Below, one piece after another: positions 43,368 through 53,964 of a DNA stretch of 64,000 nt. Each line of letters begins with the position of its first letter. The first letter of the stretch is position 1. The stretch is from Brachypodium distachyon. Its lineage: Eukaryota > Streptophyta > Magnoliopsida > Poales > Poaceae. Location: positions 11,036,001 through 11,100,000 of the forward strand of contig NC_016133.3 of NCBI RefSeq assembly GCF_000005505.3. The letters are read 5' to 3'. The notes under the pieces are model-generated. The model saw only the letters and a program-made list of their open reading frames with translations. It was not told the origin of the DNA and searched no databases. The position numbers and the translations under genes were made by a program.

Positions 43368-44240
43368 ATGGAAAGCCCAACACCGTTCGGCAATGTACCG
43401 CCGTTCACACGCGTCTACTACCCCTCCACGGACGACGACCAGTTGTTCAGTGCCCCTTTGGCGGCACTGTGTGCTTTCCTCGACCTGCCACCACCCAGGT
43501 TCAGAGGCCGAGTCGAGACCGCCGCACCCGGGGGATGGCAGCCACGGTGGGAGATCGAGGCAAAGATCCGGGGGCGTGAGATCGCGCCAGCTACACCGGA
43601 TATCACCTTCATCAGCCGCTACCCCACTTTCGAGCAGGGCCTTCAATTCGCCATGCAGTGCGCCTTCGCACAGGTGTGCCGGGACTATCGGCACGAGTTC
43701 CCCGAGGACTCCCCCTTCCTCCTCTTTGGAAGGCGGAACCATGCATGCTCGGTAGTGGCTACTACCAACGACAAGGATGCGACCCCAGTGACGATCCACT
43801 TCGAGAACATGGAGATAAACACCGTGGACTTGGAGTCATGTCTTGAGCACGAGATGACCAGGGCCGACCTAGCCGAGGAGCAGGTTGGTAACCTGATGGG
43901 AGAGAAGACCCAGTGGCTGGAGGACAAGGCCGTGTTGGAGAACACTGTCCTCAACATGGGAGACGCCATCGAGCAGCTGCAGTATGAGAGGGACCAGGCT
44001 CGCTACTACTGCGAGCAGTTCCAGGCGTTCATCGCAGCCGCAGCCGCAGCAGCACCAGCTGCCGCACCGGCACCAGACCAGGTCCCACCTCCACCACAGG
44101 ATCAGGAGATGGAGCCTCAGGAGGAGGAGCCAACTGAGGAGGAGGAGCCTCAGGAGGTCCACGAGATGGACACCCCTGCTACCAACACCCGCTCCAAGAT
44201 GAAGGCAAACGGAACCACACCGACAGCCACACTCCCCTAG
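43368..44240 (+). CDS. Chr-1 ORF upstream of gag (ORF0-like), 290 aa
   Basis: An open frame with no stops between the primer site and gag, starting MESPTPFGNVPPFTRVYYPS. The N-terminal ~135 residues look globular (FRGRVETAAPGGWQPRWEIEA, TFEQGLQFAMQCAFAQVCRD). Residues about 160-225 are heptad-like and charged (LAEEQVGNLMGEKTQWLEDKA, probable coiled coil). The C-terminus is Ala/Pro-rich, then Glu-rich (EEEPTEEEEPQ), ending in NTRSKMKANG. Known rice relatives have an ORF of unknown function in this position. That it stayed open while gag-pol broke may be chance. No domain is recognised. Confidence 0.72.
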   Translation: MESPTPFGNVPPFTRVYYPSTDDDQLFSAPLAALCAFLDLPPPRFRGRVETAAPGGWQPRWEIEAKIRGREIAPATPDITFISRYPTFEQGLQFAMQCAFAQVCRDYRHEFPEDSPFLLFGRRNHACSVVATTNDKDATPVTIHFENMEINTVDLESCLEHEMTRADLAEEQVGNLMGEKTQWLEDKAVLENTVLNMGDAIEQLQYERDQARYYCEQFQAFIAAAAAAAPAAAPAPDQVPPPPQDQEMEPQEEEPTEEEEPQEVHEMDTPATNTRSKMKANGTTPTATLP

Positions 44241-44531
44241 TTCTGTTGAGGCCTACCAGATTTATCTTTTCTTTTCGTTATCAGTGTTTCGAGTTAGTCA
44301 TTGACCATACAATCTATGTGTACGGCAATGTAGGTCGATTGCTTTTTCTTCGTACTCTTTTCTTTATGGGCAATGCCCCACCATATACAAGTGTGTTTTG
44401 TTATGTTTTTCAAAACCTTTTATGTTGATGAGTGTATGATTGATATATGCTTGAGTTACTACCTGGTTTTGAGGGTTTAGTTATCCTTAGCTCTATTCTA
44501 TCTGTTTTCTCATCTATACTACCCTAAACAG

Positions 44532-45649
44532 ATGCCTCCGAGACGCCCGAACCCCACCAACAACGCTGAGGCTAACAATGCCGAAGCTGACGGAAACGCT
44601 GCCACGATGCAACAGTTATTGGCTGCCCAGACCCAATTTTTTCAGATGATTACACAGCAGTTAGCCAACAACAATGCCAACCACCAGCAGAACCCCAACA
44701 ACAACCAGCAGCACCACCCACCTCAAGTGGACATGTTGACAAGGTTTCTGCGCTTGCGCCCACCCACCTTCTCCAGCTCACCAGAGCCAATCGTGGCAGA
44801 CGACTGGCTCCGCTCTGTGAACAAGAATTTGGTGACCATCAACTGCACCGAGGAGGAAAAAGTTCGGTTTGCAGCCCATCTGTTGGAAGGACCAGCTGCA
44901 TCGTGGTGGGAGAACTACCAGATCACCACCCCTATTGAGCATGTCACATGGGATATGTTCCAAGAAGCCTTCCGCACCGCCCACATCTCGGCGGGGGTGC
45001 TTAATTTGAAGAAGAAAGAGTTTCTGCGGCTCAAACAGGGAAGCCGCACAGTGGTCGAGTTTATCGACCAGTTCAACAGTCTCGCCCGCTATGCGCCGGA
45101 CGAGGTGAACACGGATGCCAAGCGCCGAGAGAGATTTTTGGATGCTCTGAACGATGAGCTCTCCGTTCAGTTGGCTATTGCTTACACCCCTACCTACCAA
45201 TCGCTCATTGACAAGGCGATCGTGTTGGAGAACAAGCTCCATCAGATGGAGAACCGCAAGAGGAGACTCCACCAGGGAGGCTCTCACGCGGGGCCGCATC
45301 AGAAGCCGCGCATCACCCAGGACGGCAGCGGCAGTTCATCTGTGCATAAGGCCGGAGGCCACAACGACAGACACAGTGGAGGGTATGGCCATTAGAACCG
45401 CCATACCGGGATCAACAACAGCAACAAGCACCAGCATCACCAGCACCAGCAGCAGCGCCCGAGGCACCATAACGGGAATGGTAACCACAATGGAGGTGGA
45501 AACCAAGGTGGCAATGGAAAGGGCCACACCAACGGCAATGGAGCCGGACAGAACCGCAACCCTGGCAGGGACATGAGCCAGGTGGAGTGTTTCAAGTGCC
45601 ACAAGATGGGGCACTACTCCAACGATTGCCCGGAGAGATTTGGAGGGAA
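44532..45649 (+). pseudogene. gag: Chr-1 gag with zinc knuckle, one stop
   Basis: It starts MPPRRPNPTNNAEAN. A Gln/Asn-rich N-terminus (to ~70) is followed by the retrotransposon gag core (RFLRLRPPTFSSSPEPIVAD, EGPAASWWENYQI, FRTAHISAGVLNLKKKEFL, FIDQFNSLARYAPDEV), a His/Gly/Asn-rich linker and the CCHC knuckle [14 protein letters not shown] (45588-45629). It is in the same frame as pol, so a single Gag-Pol polyprotein is expected. A TAG at 45393-45395 in the linker interrupts it, in a Gly-His-stop-Asn-Arg context where Gln fits. Confidence 0.88.
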
Positions 45650-48600
45650 CGTGGTTAAACCAAACCCATTCCAGAAGGGCAACGTGAACCACATCGACGT
45701 GGAAGAGATCACCGAGGAGCAAGGTATAGTCATCGGTACCTTTAGCATTAATTCATTTAAGGCTTTAGTACTGTTTGATACCGATGCATCCCATTCATTC
45801 ATATCAAGGGGTTTTGTGCATCAAAATGGATTACCTGTCAGCACATTAGCCAACCCCATGAAAGTAAACTCACCAGGTGGAGAGTTGATAACTGCCTATG
45901 ACTGTCGTGGGCTAAGTTTGGAAATAGGAAAACACACCTTCCCCACAGACCTAATAATAATAGGGTCCAAGGGTTTGGATGTCATCCTAGGAATGGATTG
46001 GCTGGCTAAGTATGAGGGACTTATAGACTGTGTCAGAAGAACCATCACCCTCACCACCCCAAGGAATAAGAGAATCCGGTTCAAGTCTATTTTCGAACTT
46101 AAGAGACCTAAGGTCAATGCTCTTAAGGGGGTTAGCCAGGACGAGGTTCTAGTAGTGAATGAGTATCTGGATGTTTTCCCAGAAGAGTTGCCAGGTATGC
46201 CACCGGACCGTGATGTGGAGTTTCTTATTGAGTTAATGCCTGATAGTGGACCCATAGCCAAGAGACCTTATAAGATGGCTATGGATGAGTTGAAGGAATT
46301 GAAGAAGCAGCTAGCGGAACATTTAGCAAAAGGTTTCATCCGCCCCAGTTCATCACCATGGGGAGCACCTGTCCTCTTTGTGGAAAAGAAGGACAAGAGT
46401 CAACGAATGTGTATTGATTATCGGTCACTAAACGAGGTGATGATAAAGAATAAATACCCCTTGCCTATCATCAACGATCTTTTCGACCAGTTGGAAGGAG
46501 CCTGTGTATTCTCAAAGATCGATCTGTGATCAGGGTATTTTCAACTGAAAATCCGAGAGATGGATATACCCAAGACGGCATTCACCACTAGATATGGACT
46601 TTATGAGTATACCGTGATGCCCTTCGGTTTGACCAACGCACCAGCATACTTCATGAACATGATGAACAAGGTGTTCATGGAATTCTTGGACAAGTTTGTC
46701 GTAGTATTCATAGATGACATCTTGATTTACTCCAAGAGCAAGAAAGAGCATGAGCAGCATCTGCGCATGATTTTGGAAAAGTTGAGAGCGCACCAGCTGT
46801 ACGCCAAATTCAGCAAGTGTGAATTTTGGTTATCAGAAGTCAACTTTCTTGGACACATAGTGTCAGGAGCCGGAGTAGCCGTTGACCAAGCTAAGGTTGC
46901 AGCAGTTACGGAATGGGAGGCACCGAAGAATGTCGGAGAAGTCCGCAGCTTCCTTGGACTTGCCGGTTATTATCGGAGATTCATTGAGAATTTCTCCAAA
47001 ATAGCGAAACCCATGACAGAGCTTTTAAAGAAAGAGAAGAAGTTTGCCTGCATTGAGTTTTGTGAAGAGAGCTTCCAGGAATTGAAGAAAAGACTAGTGT
47101 CTGCACCCATCCTTGTTTTACCTGACCTACAAGAGGATTTTCAAGTTTACTGTGACGCCTCGCGTCAAGGTTTGGGAGGAGTATTGATGCAGAATGGGAA
47201 AGTTGTAACTTACGCTTCGCGGCAATTGAAGAGCCACGAGGGCAATTACCCCACTCACGACTTGGAATTAGCATCAGTAGTGCACGCCCTGAAGACCTGG
47301 AGGCACTATCTGATGGGAAAGCATTGCGAGCTGTTTACCGATCACAAGAGTCTGAAGTACATATTCACTCAGAAGGAGTTGAATCTGAGGCAGAGAAGAT
47401 GGTTAGAACTGATAAAAGATTACGACCTGAATTTACAATACCATCCAGGCAAGGCTAACGTCGTAGCCGATGCATTGAGCTGCAAGGGCTATTTAAATGG
47501 ACTAACAACTGGAGAATTACCACCAGAGTTGTGCGAACAGTTCAAATACCTCAGATTGGAAATAGTACCGGAAGGTTATTTAGCCACTTTGGAAGTGCAA
47601 CCCACACTGCTAGATAAGATTAGAGAAGCACAGAAAGATGACTCAGAAATTAAGGAAATAAAAGAAAATATGGTTATTGGAAAGGCCAAAGATTTTCGAG
47701 AAGACGACCAGGGTACCGTATGGTTCGGAAAACGCATTTGCGTACCGCAGGATCCAGGACTCAGAAAGCTGATTCTGCAAGAAGCCCACGACTCACCATA
47801 TTCAATCCACCCTGGAAACACAAAGATGTACATGGACCTCAAAGAAACATTTGGTGGTCCGGTTTGAAGCGTGACATCGCAGAGTTCATTGCCTTGTGCG
47901 ATGTGTGCAGTAGAGTTAAAGCTGAACACCAGAAACCAGCGGGATTGCTAAGACCACTGCCAATACCAGAATGGAAGTGGGATAAAGTAGGCATGGATTT
48001 TATCACCGGGCTACCAAGGACTAGATCAGGATATGATTCTATTTGGGTAGTGGTTGACCGTTTGACCAAGGTTGCCCACTTCATACCAGTGAAGACTACA
48101 TACACCAGTGCACAGTTAGCGAAACGCTACATGTCCAGAATAGTGTGTTTACACGGAGTACCCAAGGAAATAGTTTCAGACAGGGGTATCCAGTTTACCT
48201 CAAGATTTTGGGGACAACTACATGAGTCTCTAGGAACGAGACTAGAATTCAGTACAGCCTTTCATCCGCAGACGGATGGACAGACCGAGAGAGTAAATCA
48301 GATTCTTGAGGACATGTTGAGAGCCTGCGCTCTGGATTATGGATCCAGCTAGGATGACAATCTGCCGTATGCAGAATTTTCATACAACAACAGTTTCCAA
48401 GCCAGCATAGGAATGTCACTGTTTGAAGCTTTGTATGGAAGGAAATGCAGAACACCATTGTTATGGGATGGTGTAGGAGACCGTAGCCTATTCGGCCCGG
48501 ATATGATCAAGGATGCCGAGGAAAAAGTTAGACTCATCCGAGACCGGCTGAAAGTAGCCCAGTCAAGGCAGAAAAGCTACGCAGATTCTAAACGTAGGGA

Positions 48601-49081
48601 AGTCATCTACGAGGCTGAAGACAGAGCGTATCTCAGAGTTTCACTGATACGCGGGGTAAAGAGATTTGGTATAAAAGGGAAACTAGCACCCCGTTTCATT
48701 GGACCTTTCAAGATCTTGTCGCGACAAGGAGAGGTAGCCTACAAGTTGGATTTGCCGGAAGCACTGTCCAATGTCCACAATGTCTTCCATGTATCGCAAC
48801 TGAAGAAGTGTCACCCCGAGATGGCCGACACACCCCTGAGGGATATGATTCCACTTGAGGAAGTCCAGTTACAGAGTGACCTCACCTATGAGGAGAAACC
48901 GGTCAGGATCTTAGATACAGCTGAGAGACAGACCCGATCCAAGACCATCAAGTTTTGCAAAGTCCAGTGGGACCATCACACAAAAGAAGAAGCCACTTGG
49001 GAACGCGAAGATGATCTTCGAGAAGACCACCCACACCTCTTTGCTAGCCACACCGAATCTCGAGGACGAGATTCATCTTAA
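45650..49081 (+). pseudogene. pol: Chr-1 pol: protease, RT, RNase H, integrase, chromodomain, broken
   Basis: The protease active site reads [10 protein letters not shown] (45777 on) in place of the family's [19 protein letters not shown] at 46527, [18 protein letters not shown], catalytic FIDDILIYS (46713-46718). RNase [38 protein letters not shown] frameshift near 47848 lies between the integrase finger His ([11 protein letters not shown]) and WWSGLKRD. Integrase: C-x2-C, GMDFITGLP, SDRGIQFTS, DGQTERVNQ; TAG at 48350 falls where Chr-5 has TGG. Chromodomain: PVRILDTAERQTRSKT, VQWDHHTKEEATWERE (about 48895-49050). The protein ends at 49081. The catalytic D-D-E of integrase and the RT Asp pair are intact. 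Confidence 0.9.
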
Positions 49082-49093
49082 GGGGGTTAGGTC
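49079..49093 (+). other. Polypurine tract of Chr-1
   Basis: TAAGGGGGTTAGGTC directly before the 3' LTR, overlapping the gag-pol stop. The same sequence is seen reversed at 20173-20195 of Chr-5. It is expected to prime plus-strand synthesis. Confidence 0.65.
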
Positions 49094-51701
49094 TGTAACA
49101 TCCCAAAATTTCAAACTTTTACATGTGCATTGCATTCATAAGCATCATGCCACAATTGCATATTTGAATTCAAATTTTGAATCGCAAAAGGCTTTAAGAG
49201 ATTTTGTTTACATCCCTGTAACCTTTGGATTTTCAAACCAATAGGGTTGATGTATAAAAAGGGTTTAATGCATATATACGCTATCCCATAATTTTTGGTT
49301 AATTATTTGGAGTTGAAAAAGTATTTTATTTAAATAGTTATATGGCCCTAAAGCATTTATAGGGCAAATGTATTTTTACATATTTTATTTTGAAGAGAAA
49401 CTACTTCCAAAAGTTGTATCTTTGTAGAACATGATTTTACAAATTTTCTGGAATTTATTTGGACCAATTTGGAGTTCAAACTCAAAAGATATCAAAGAAA
49501 TGAGAAAAACAGAAAAAAGAAAAGGGTAAAGGAAAAAAATGGGGGAGCAAATGGACCGGCCCGGCCATTTTGGGCCGAACCGGCCCAGTCCAACTGCGCC
49601 CGACCGCGCGCACCCCGCCCCGCTGGCCCCGCCGCCCGCGCACGCGCGCCCGAGCCACCGACAGGTGGGGCCCACCTGTCGGGGTCGTCCCCTACCTCGG
49701 GCAAGCGCCCGAAATCGCGGCGCCGTCCCCGCGCATGACCGCCGCGCGCCATCACCGGGATCCACTCCTCCGGCCTTCCATTTTCACAGCCGAGCGCGTC
49801 CTTATAAGCACCGCGGCCCCCTCCTCGTTTTCCCTCTGCTCCCCCTCGCTAGCACGCCGCCAGGCTGCCCCGATTCCTCGCCGAAAAGCGTCACGGCCGC
49901 CGTCGTTCACCGCGCCGTCCCAACCTCGCTAGTGAGCATTACCGCCCGAGCTCACAAATTTCTGGAGCGTCTTCCCCTTGCGCTTCGTTTGACGCGCGCC
50001 ATCTTCACTCCCGTGTGCTGCAGCTCCCCGCCGACGACCGCCCGTGCCCGCGCCGCCGTCCGCCATGCCGCGCCGCCCGCCCGTCTCATCCTAGGCGCCG
50101 ACCCCGCCGTCCCCGAGCGCCCCCGACCGCGCCCCGTCACCGCCGTGCCGCGCCGCGCCTCCCCGTGTCCTCCCCGACGCCCGACGTCCACCCGAACGCC
50201 GCCCGCCTCCACGCCCGAGCCGCGCCGCCGCCGGTTTCCGTCGCCGGAACCCTAACCCGCTGGTGAGCTTTCCCCGATCGATCTCGTCCGTCCATCCATC
50301 TCCAACGGTGTAGATTAGATCGTCCTTATTCACTTAAACCGAACTGGTACCAACGAATAGGAATGCGCCACATGGCACCCGAGTTATAAAATAAAAATGT
50401 AATTTTATTTCCCCGGATTAATAAAAGGCATTTTTGCAGATAGGCCCCTGTAACTTCAAATGATCACAACTTTAAATCTGTTTGGCAAAATTTAGTGATC
50501 CACACCTTTTGGAATCCTTAGGAAGTGTAAATCTTTTGGCACTGTCCAAATTCAAATTTAAATATTTGAATCACATTCAAATTACAGATTAGGGTTTTAT
50601 ACCATTTAAATCATAACTAATTATCTAGAAGTCCTTTTTGAATGAAACCAGTGCCCAAAATTTTGTTTTATTGTCCTCTGTCCAATGGGACAGATAAATA
50701 AATATTTTGAATTAAATTATTCTGCAGATGCAAATAAAATCTCATTTTAGGGTTTAAACCCTAGCTTTTGCTTTTCGTTTAAAACCCTAATTGCATATGC
50801 TTAATTTTTTTTATTCTCTGGTTCAGTAGATCACCCAAATAAAATAAACAAAGCTCACGTCAAATGATTTGCATTGCATCATAGCATACATATTCTTTGC
50901 TTGTATGCTGTGTTTTATGTATGTGTATGTTTGCTTGATTGTATAGTTTTCTCGGAGAGCGAACTGTGTGACTGTGAAGAGTGTCAAACTAAGTCCTTAG
51001 CCGTGTCCCCGGTTACGGACAATTATGAGCAACTGGATATTGGAGCTGTAAGGAAAGTCTCACTCATTCCAATTTCCTAATAAAACGAATGGATTGTACT
51101 GGGTAGGATCATTGATGTTTCTACTCAATGTGCCTAGGTTAATAGGAGCATGGGTGTTTCTACCCCGTGTCCAATAGAATTCAAGATTATTTGTCTAAAA
51201 ATGATAGGATTTGAATAATGATGCTTTTATGCAAAATAGCCAAACCCCACTTAGCCAAACTATGCATGTACTTGGTAGGTCCTTTATAACTCTAGTGAGC
51301 TTGCCAATACATTCAAATGTATTGACCACGTAGTGGCTGCAATTAACAATGCAGGTGGATCTGACGATGAGTGAGGTTCGTCGTTTTGTCATGGGTCATG
51401 TACTTACATTCCAACATGCTCTCTCCTCTGGGAGTAGATGAGGCCCTTTTACTCTACCTTTCCGCTGCAGCTTCATGATACATTGTTATCATGGTTTTGA
51501 ATATTATTTGTTTATGCTGGCCTAGGAGGTCATGCAAGTTTGTAAGCACAATTTAAGTTCTGGATGATACGATGTAATAAAGTACTTTTGACCTTTGTAT
51601 CTTGGTATTACATCTTGAACTGTGTGTGCTAGTGAGTCGATCCAGGTACTAGCACAAGAAAGCACAGAGATCGAACCCTGGTAAGGGGGAGGATCGCTTC
51701 A
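49094..51701 (+). repeat. Chr-1 3' LTR (2608 bp)
   Basis: TGTAACATCCCAAAATTTC to ATCGCTTCA. It is very similar to the 5' LTR except in one place: near 50975 it lacks about 730 bp relative to the solo LTR, with GAGTGTC at both breakpoints (GAAGAGTGTC and CGAGAGTGTC), a different deletion from that in the 5' LTR. TATA candidate at 49802. Confidence 0.9.
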
Positions 51702-52082
51702 CTATTTTTCTTACTGGCATAAGAATTTTGTAACCTGTCTGCGATCACATGGGTGGCAAACTGTCTATCAGCAATTTACAAAATGATGACAGACAGTTTG
51801 TTGGCATACACAGAAAAATGATGGCACGTTGTCCGCCAGCAATAATTTGAAGATGACAGATTGTCTGTCAGCATTCTCCAGGATAGACTGGCATACTGTC
51901 TGTCGGCTAATATCCGTATAGACGTCAAACAGTCTGTCAGCAAACCAAATGTCTGTCGGCAAATACTTTAGAGGACGGCCAGCTTCCTGTCGGCATAAGC
52001 ATTTGCTGGCAGACTTGGTGATAGCAGAGGCCACTATTGCTGATAGACATGTGTGCCGGCTATCATGGGGCGTGGTGTAGTG
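51700..52082 (+). mobile_element. Mini-CACTA (non-autonomous, 383 bp) at the edge of Chr-1
   Basis: CACTATTTTTCTTAC at the left and GGCGTGGTGTAGTG at the right give CACTA/TAGTG ends. Inside are repeated short motifs such as CTGTCTGTCAGCA, CAGACAGTTTG and CTGTCGGCAAA in both orientations, typical of CACTA subterminal DNA. No coding capacity. Its first two bases are also the last two of the Chr-1 LTR. The flanking triplets CTT and AGC do not match, so its insertion history is unclear. Confidence 0.6.
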
Positions 52083-52199
52083 AGCTTTTTGGTTTTTCAT
52101 GTCCCCATGTGCTAGTAGAACACAAAGGTAGAGTAAAGTGACTTGAGAACCCCAGTTTTGGTGAAAAGCTACCCCGCAGACGCCACAAGGCCCGCCGGA
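52083..52199. repeat. ~335-bp tandem array, continuation after Chr-1
   Basis: GCTTTTTGGTTTTTCATGTCC through GTTTTGGTGAAAAGCTACC and CGCAGACGCCACAAGGCCCGC continues the unit interrupted at 40283. It shows that Chr-1 and the mini-CACTA lie inside the array. 52200-52367 is AT-rich spacer with a near-repeat of TATAAGACA(C/T)TATT. Confidence 0.8.
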
Positions 52200-52367
52200 C
52201 ATGGTACTATAAGACACTATTTATGTAATTAGGGTATTATAAGACATTATTCCAACTATTGTATGTATATAATTAGGGTATTTAATTAGAATGTTGTATG
52301 CATTGTATAATATTGATTTATTTGTGAAAAATTAAAACAAAGACAGGAAAATACAAAAAGGAAAAAC

Positions 52368-52470
52368 ATATTTGCCGGCGGCTGTTTTTGGGGCCACCGG
52401 CAAAGAGTTCTTTGCCGGCGGTTTTTGGTCGTGCCGGCGGCTTTTTTTCCGGCCGCTGGCAAATCTTGCT
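52368..52470. repeat. CACTA-2 GCCGGCGGC motifs near the gene promoter
   Basis: TTTGCCGGCGGC, GGCCACCGGCAAAG, TTTGCCGGCGG and GGCCGCTGGCAAA in alternating orientation, the same motif set as 38100-38690. This ties the left arm to the gene-bearing part of the element. Confidence 0.78.
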
Positions 52471-53961
52471 TTAACCCCCCCCCCCCAAACCCTAACTCTC
52501 TCTCACTCTCGCGTGCGCACCCCGGCCTTTCCCTTTCCCTCTCTCTCTCTCGTGCCCGACCGCCGGCGCCGACTCCCCCCCGGCCCCCTCCCCGCCGCCC
52601 CCGCGACTCCCTCCCTCTCCCTGTCGGCCCCACCTCCCTCCCCGCCGACCCCCACCACCAGCCCCGCCTCCCCCCTCCCTCCCCGCCGGCCTCGCCTCCC
52701 CCCACCGCCTGCCACCTCCCTCCCCTCCCCCACCCCTTCTCCCCTCCTCCCCCTCTCCCTGCCGTGCCTCCTCCACTGTGTCCTCCATTTGCAGGTAAAT
52801 TTTTTCTTTTATTTTTGCATATAAAATGTATAACTATAGTTGTATACATATAAAATGATAAGATAATTTATATGCATATTTGTATGCATATAGTAACTAT
52901 AGTTTATATACATAACTTTAGTTTGTATGCATATATATAGTATCTTAATTTGTATAGTTTGTATGCATAACTATAGTTTGTATGCATATAGTAGCTTAAT
53001 TTGTATGCATATGGTAACTATAGTAGCTTAATTTGTACGCATATAGTAGCTTAATTTATATGCATATTGTTTGTATGCATATAGTAGCTTATGCTTGTAT
53101 AGCTTGTAAGATAATTCTTTGCGAATGTGCGTGCATGTATGCTTGTATGCTTGATAAATTGTTGTGAATGTGCATGTATGCTTGTACTAGGTTGATAAAT
53201 TTGCTACCTTGTATGCTTGTACGATAAATCTTGTGCATTTATAGTTTGCAGTTATGATAGTGAGTATATGCTAGCTTTTAGTTAGGTAAATGTTCGTGAT
53301 TATTTGATTGTTGTTTAACTATATGCTTATAAAATGTTCATGCTCATGTAGGTGACATCGACCTCGACTACTTCGTCTCCGGTTTAGCTTGGTGAGCATC
53401 TCCCTCTATCTCGCCTTCCCCTTTTGCTCTGTCCCGGCCATCGAGCCGATGACACTTGTAGTTTAAATGTCAATGTCACGTAACCCTATGTGTCTCCTGT
53501 CCGAAAGGGTTACGTATATAAATATGCAAGTCTTTGCATATCTATAAGCGTAACTCTTTCGGATTGTCCACGTTTTTGGACAGCCTGAGGGTGTGTAGAT
53601 TGGGTTCGTTTCCGTGCTCTAGTCCGGTCCGAGACGGGATTTCGACAGCATCTCCCCGTTGTTCTCCTAATGCACATTCTCTTGGCTTGTTGCCGAGACG
53701 TGTATTTGGAGAACAGCGGGGAGGTGCTGCCGAAATTTCATCTCGGACCGGACTGGAGCACGGAAACGGCCCAATCTACACACCGTCGGGTGGGATTAGG
53801 ACCTATCCTTACCTATTAGTGCAATAGTTCAGCACATGCCCTTTTTAGTGAACAAATAAATATGTGACGTAATTACTTTGATGAAACTAATTACTTGTGT
53901 TGCTAGTTGCGTTATTAAACCGTGTATCCCTTTGGTGTCATGTGGTATCCCAAAATAGCAG
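52471..53961 (+). promoter_or_regulatory. Leader of the CACTA-2 transposase gene: CT-rich start region and two probable introns
   Basis: 52480-52794 is almost pure C/T (CTCTCTCTC, CCCTCCC), typical of a plant transcription start and leader. A donor GCAG|GTAAAT at 52795 and an acceptor CATGTAG at 53351 bound an AT-rich intron with many TTTGTATGCATATAGTAGC-like repeats (52855-53105). A 40-nt exon (53352-53391) ends at GCTTG|GTGAGC. The second intron would end at ATAGCAG (53961), four bases before the transposase ATG. The long hairpin at 53591-53783 lies in this second intron. The splice sites are inferred by eye. Confidence 0.5.
53591..53783 (+). repeat. Long inverted repeat (about 76-bp arms, 40-nt loop) upstream of the transposase
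   Basis: The left arm 53591-53667 (GTGTGTAGATTGGG .. CCGTTGTTCTCC) and right arm 53708-53783 (GGAGAACAGCGGGG .. CCAATCTACACAC) are reverse complements apart from about eight substitutions and one indel; the loop is 53668-53707. Six of the eight substitutions keep G:U pairs if transcribed in the plus sense. It sits in the probable leader intron, about 180 bp before the start codon. Confidence 0.8.
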
Positions 53962-53964
53962 AGA

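Larger units (their letters stand above)
40284..51701 (+). mobile_element. Chr-1: chromovirus Ty3/gypsy retrotransposon (Tekay/RIRE3-RIRE8-like)
   Basis: 5' LTR (40284-42864), initiator-Met tRNA primer site, an extra ORF before gag (43368-44240), a single-frame gag-pol (44532-49081) with zinc knuckle, protease, RT, RNase H, integrase and chromodomain, a purine tract, then the 3' LTR (49094-51701). Long LTRs of 2.5-3.3 kb and an ORF upstream of gag are features I recall for rice RIRE3/RIRE8-type elements. Gag-pol has three stops, a frameshift and an altered protease motif. The flanks GTAGA (left) and CTATT (right) do not match, so there is no target duplication. The two LTRs carry different internal deletions. 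Confidence 0.9.

Noticed and set aside
45336..45722. Hydrophobic minus-strand frame opposite the gag linker, resembling a membrane protein
   Set aside because: It is the shadow of the Asn/His/Gly-rich gag linker and zinc knuckle on the plus strand.
40284..51701. Chr-1 as a simple intact insertion
   Set aside because: The bases flanking the two LTRs do not match and the LTRs carry different deletions; recombination or border deletion is more likely.
52286..52849. Arg/Gly-rich and Ser/Pro-rich open frames over the CT-rich leader of CACTA-2
   Set aside because: They are produced by the C/T microsatellite-like leader; no homology and no conserved start.
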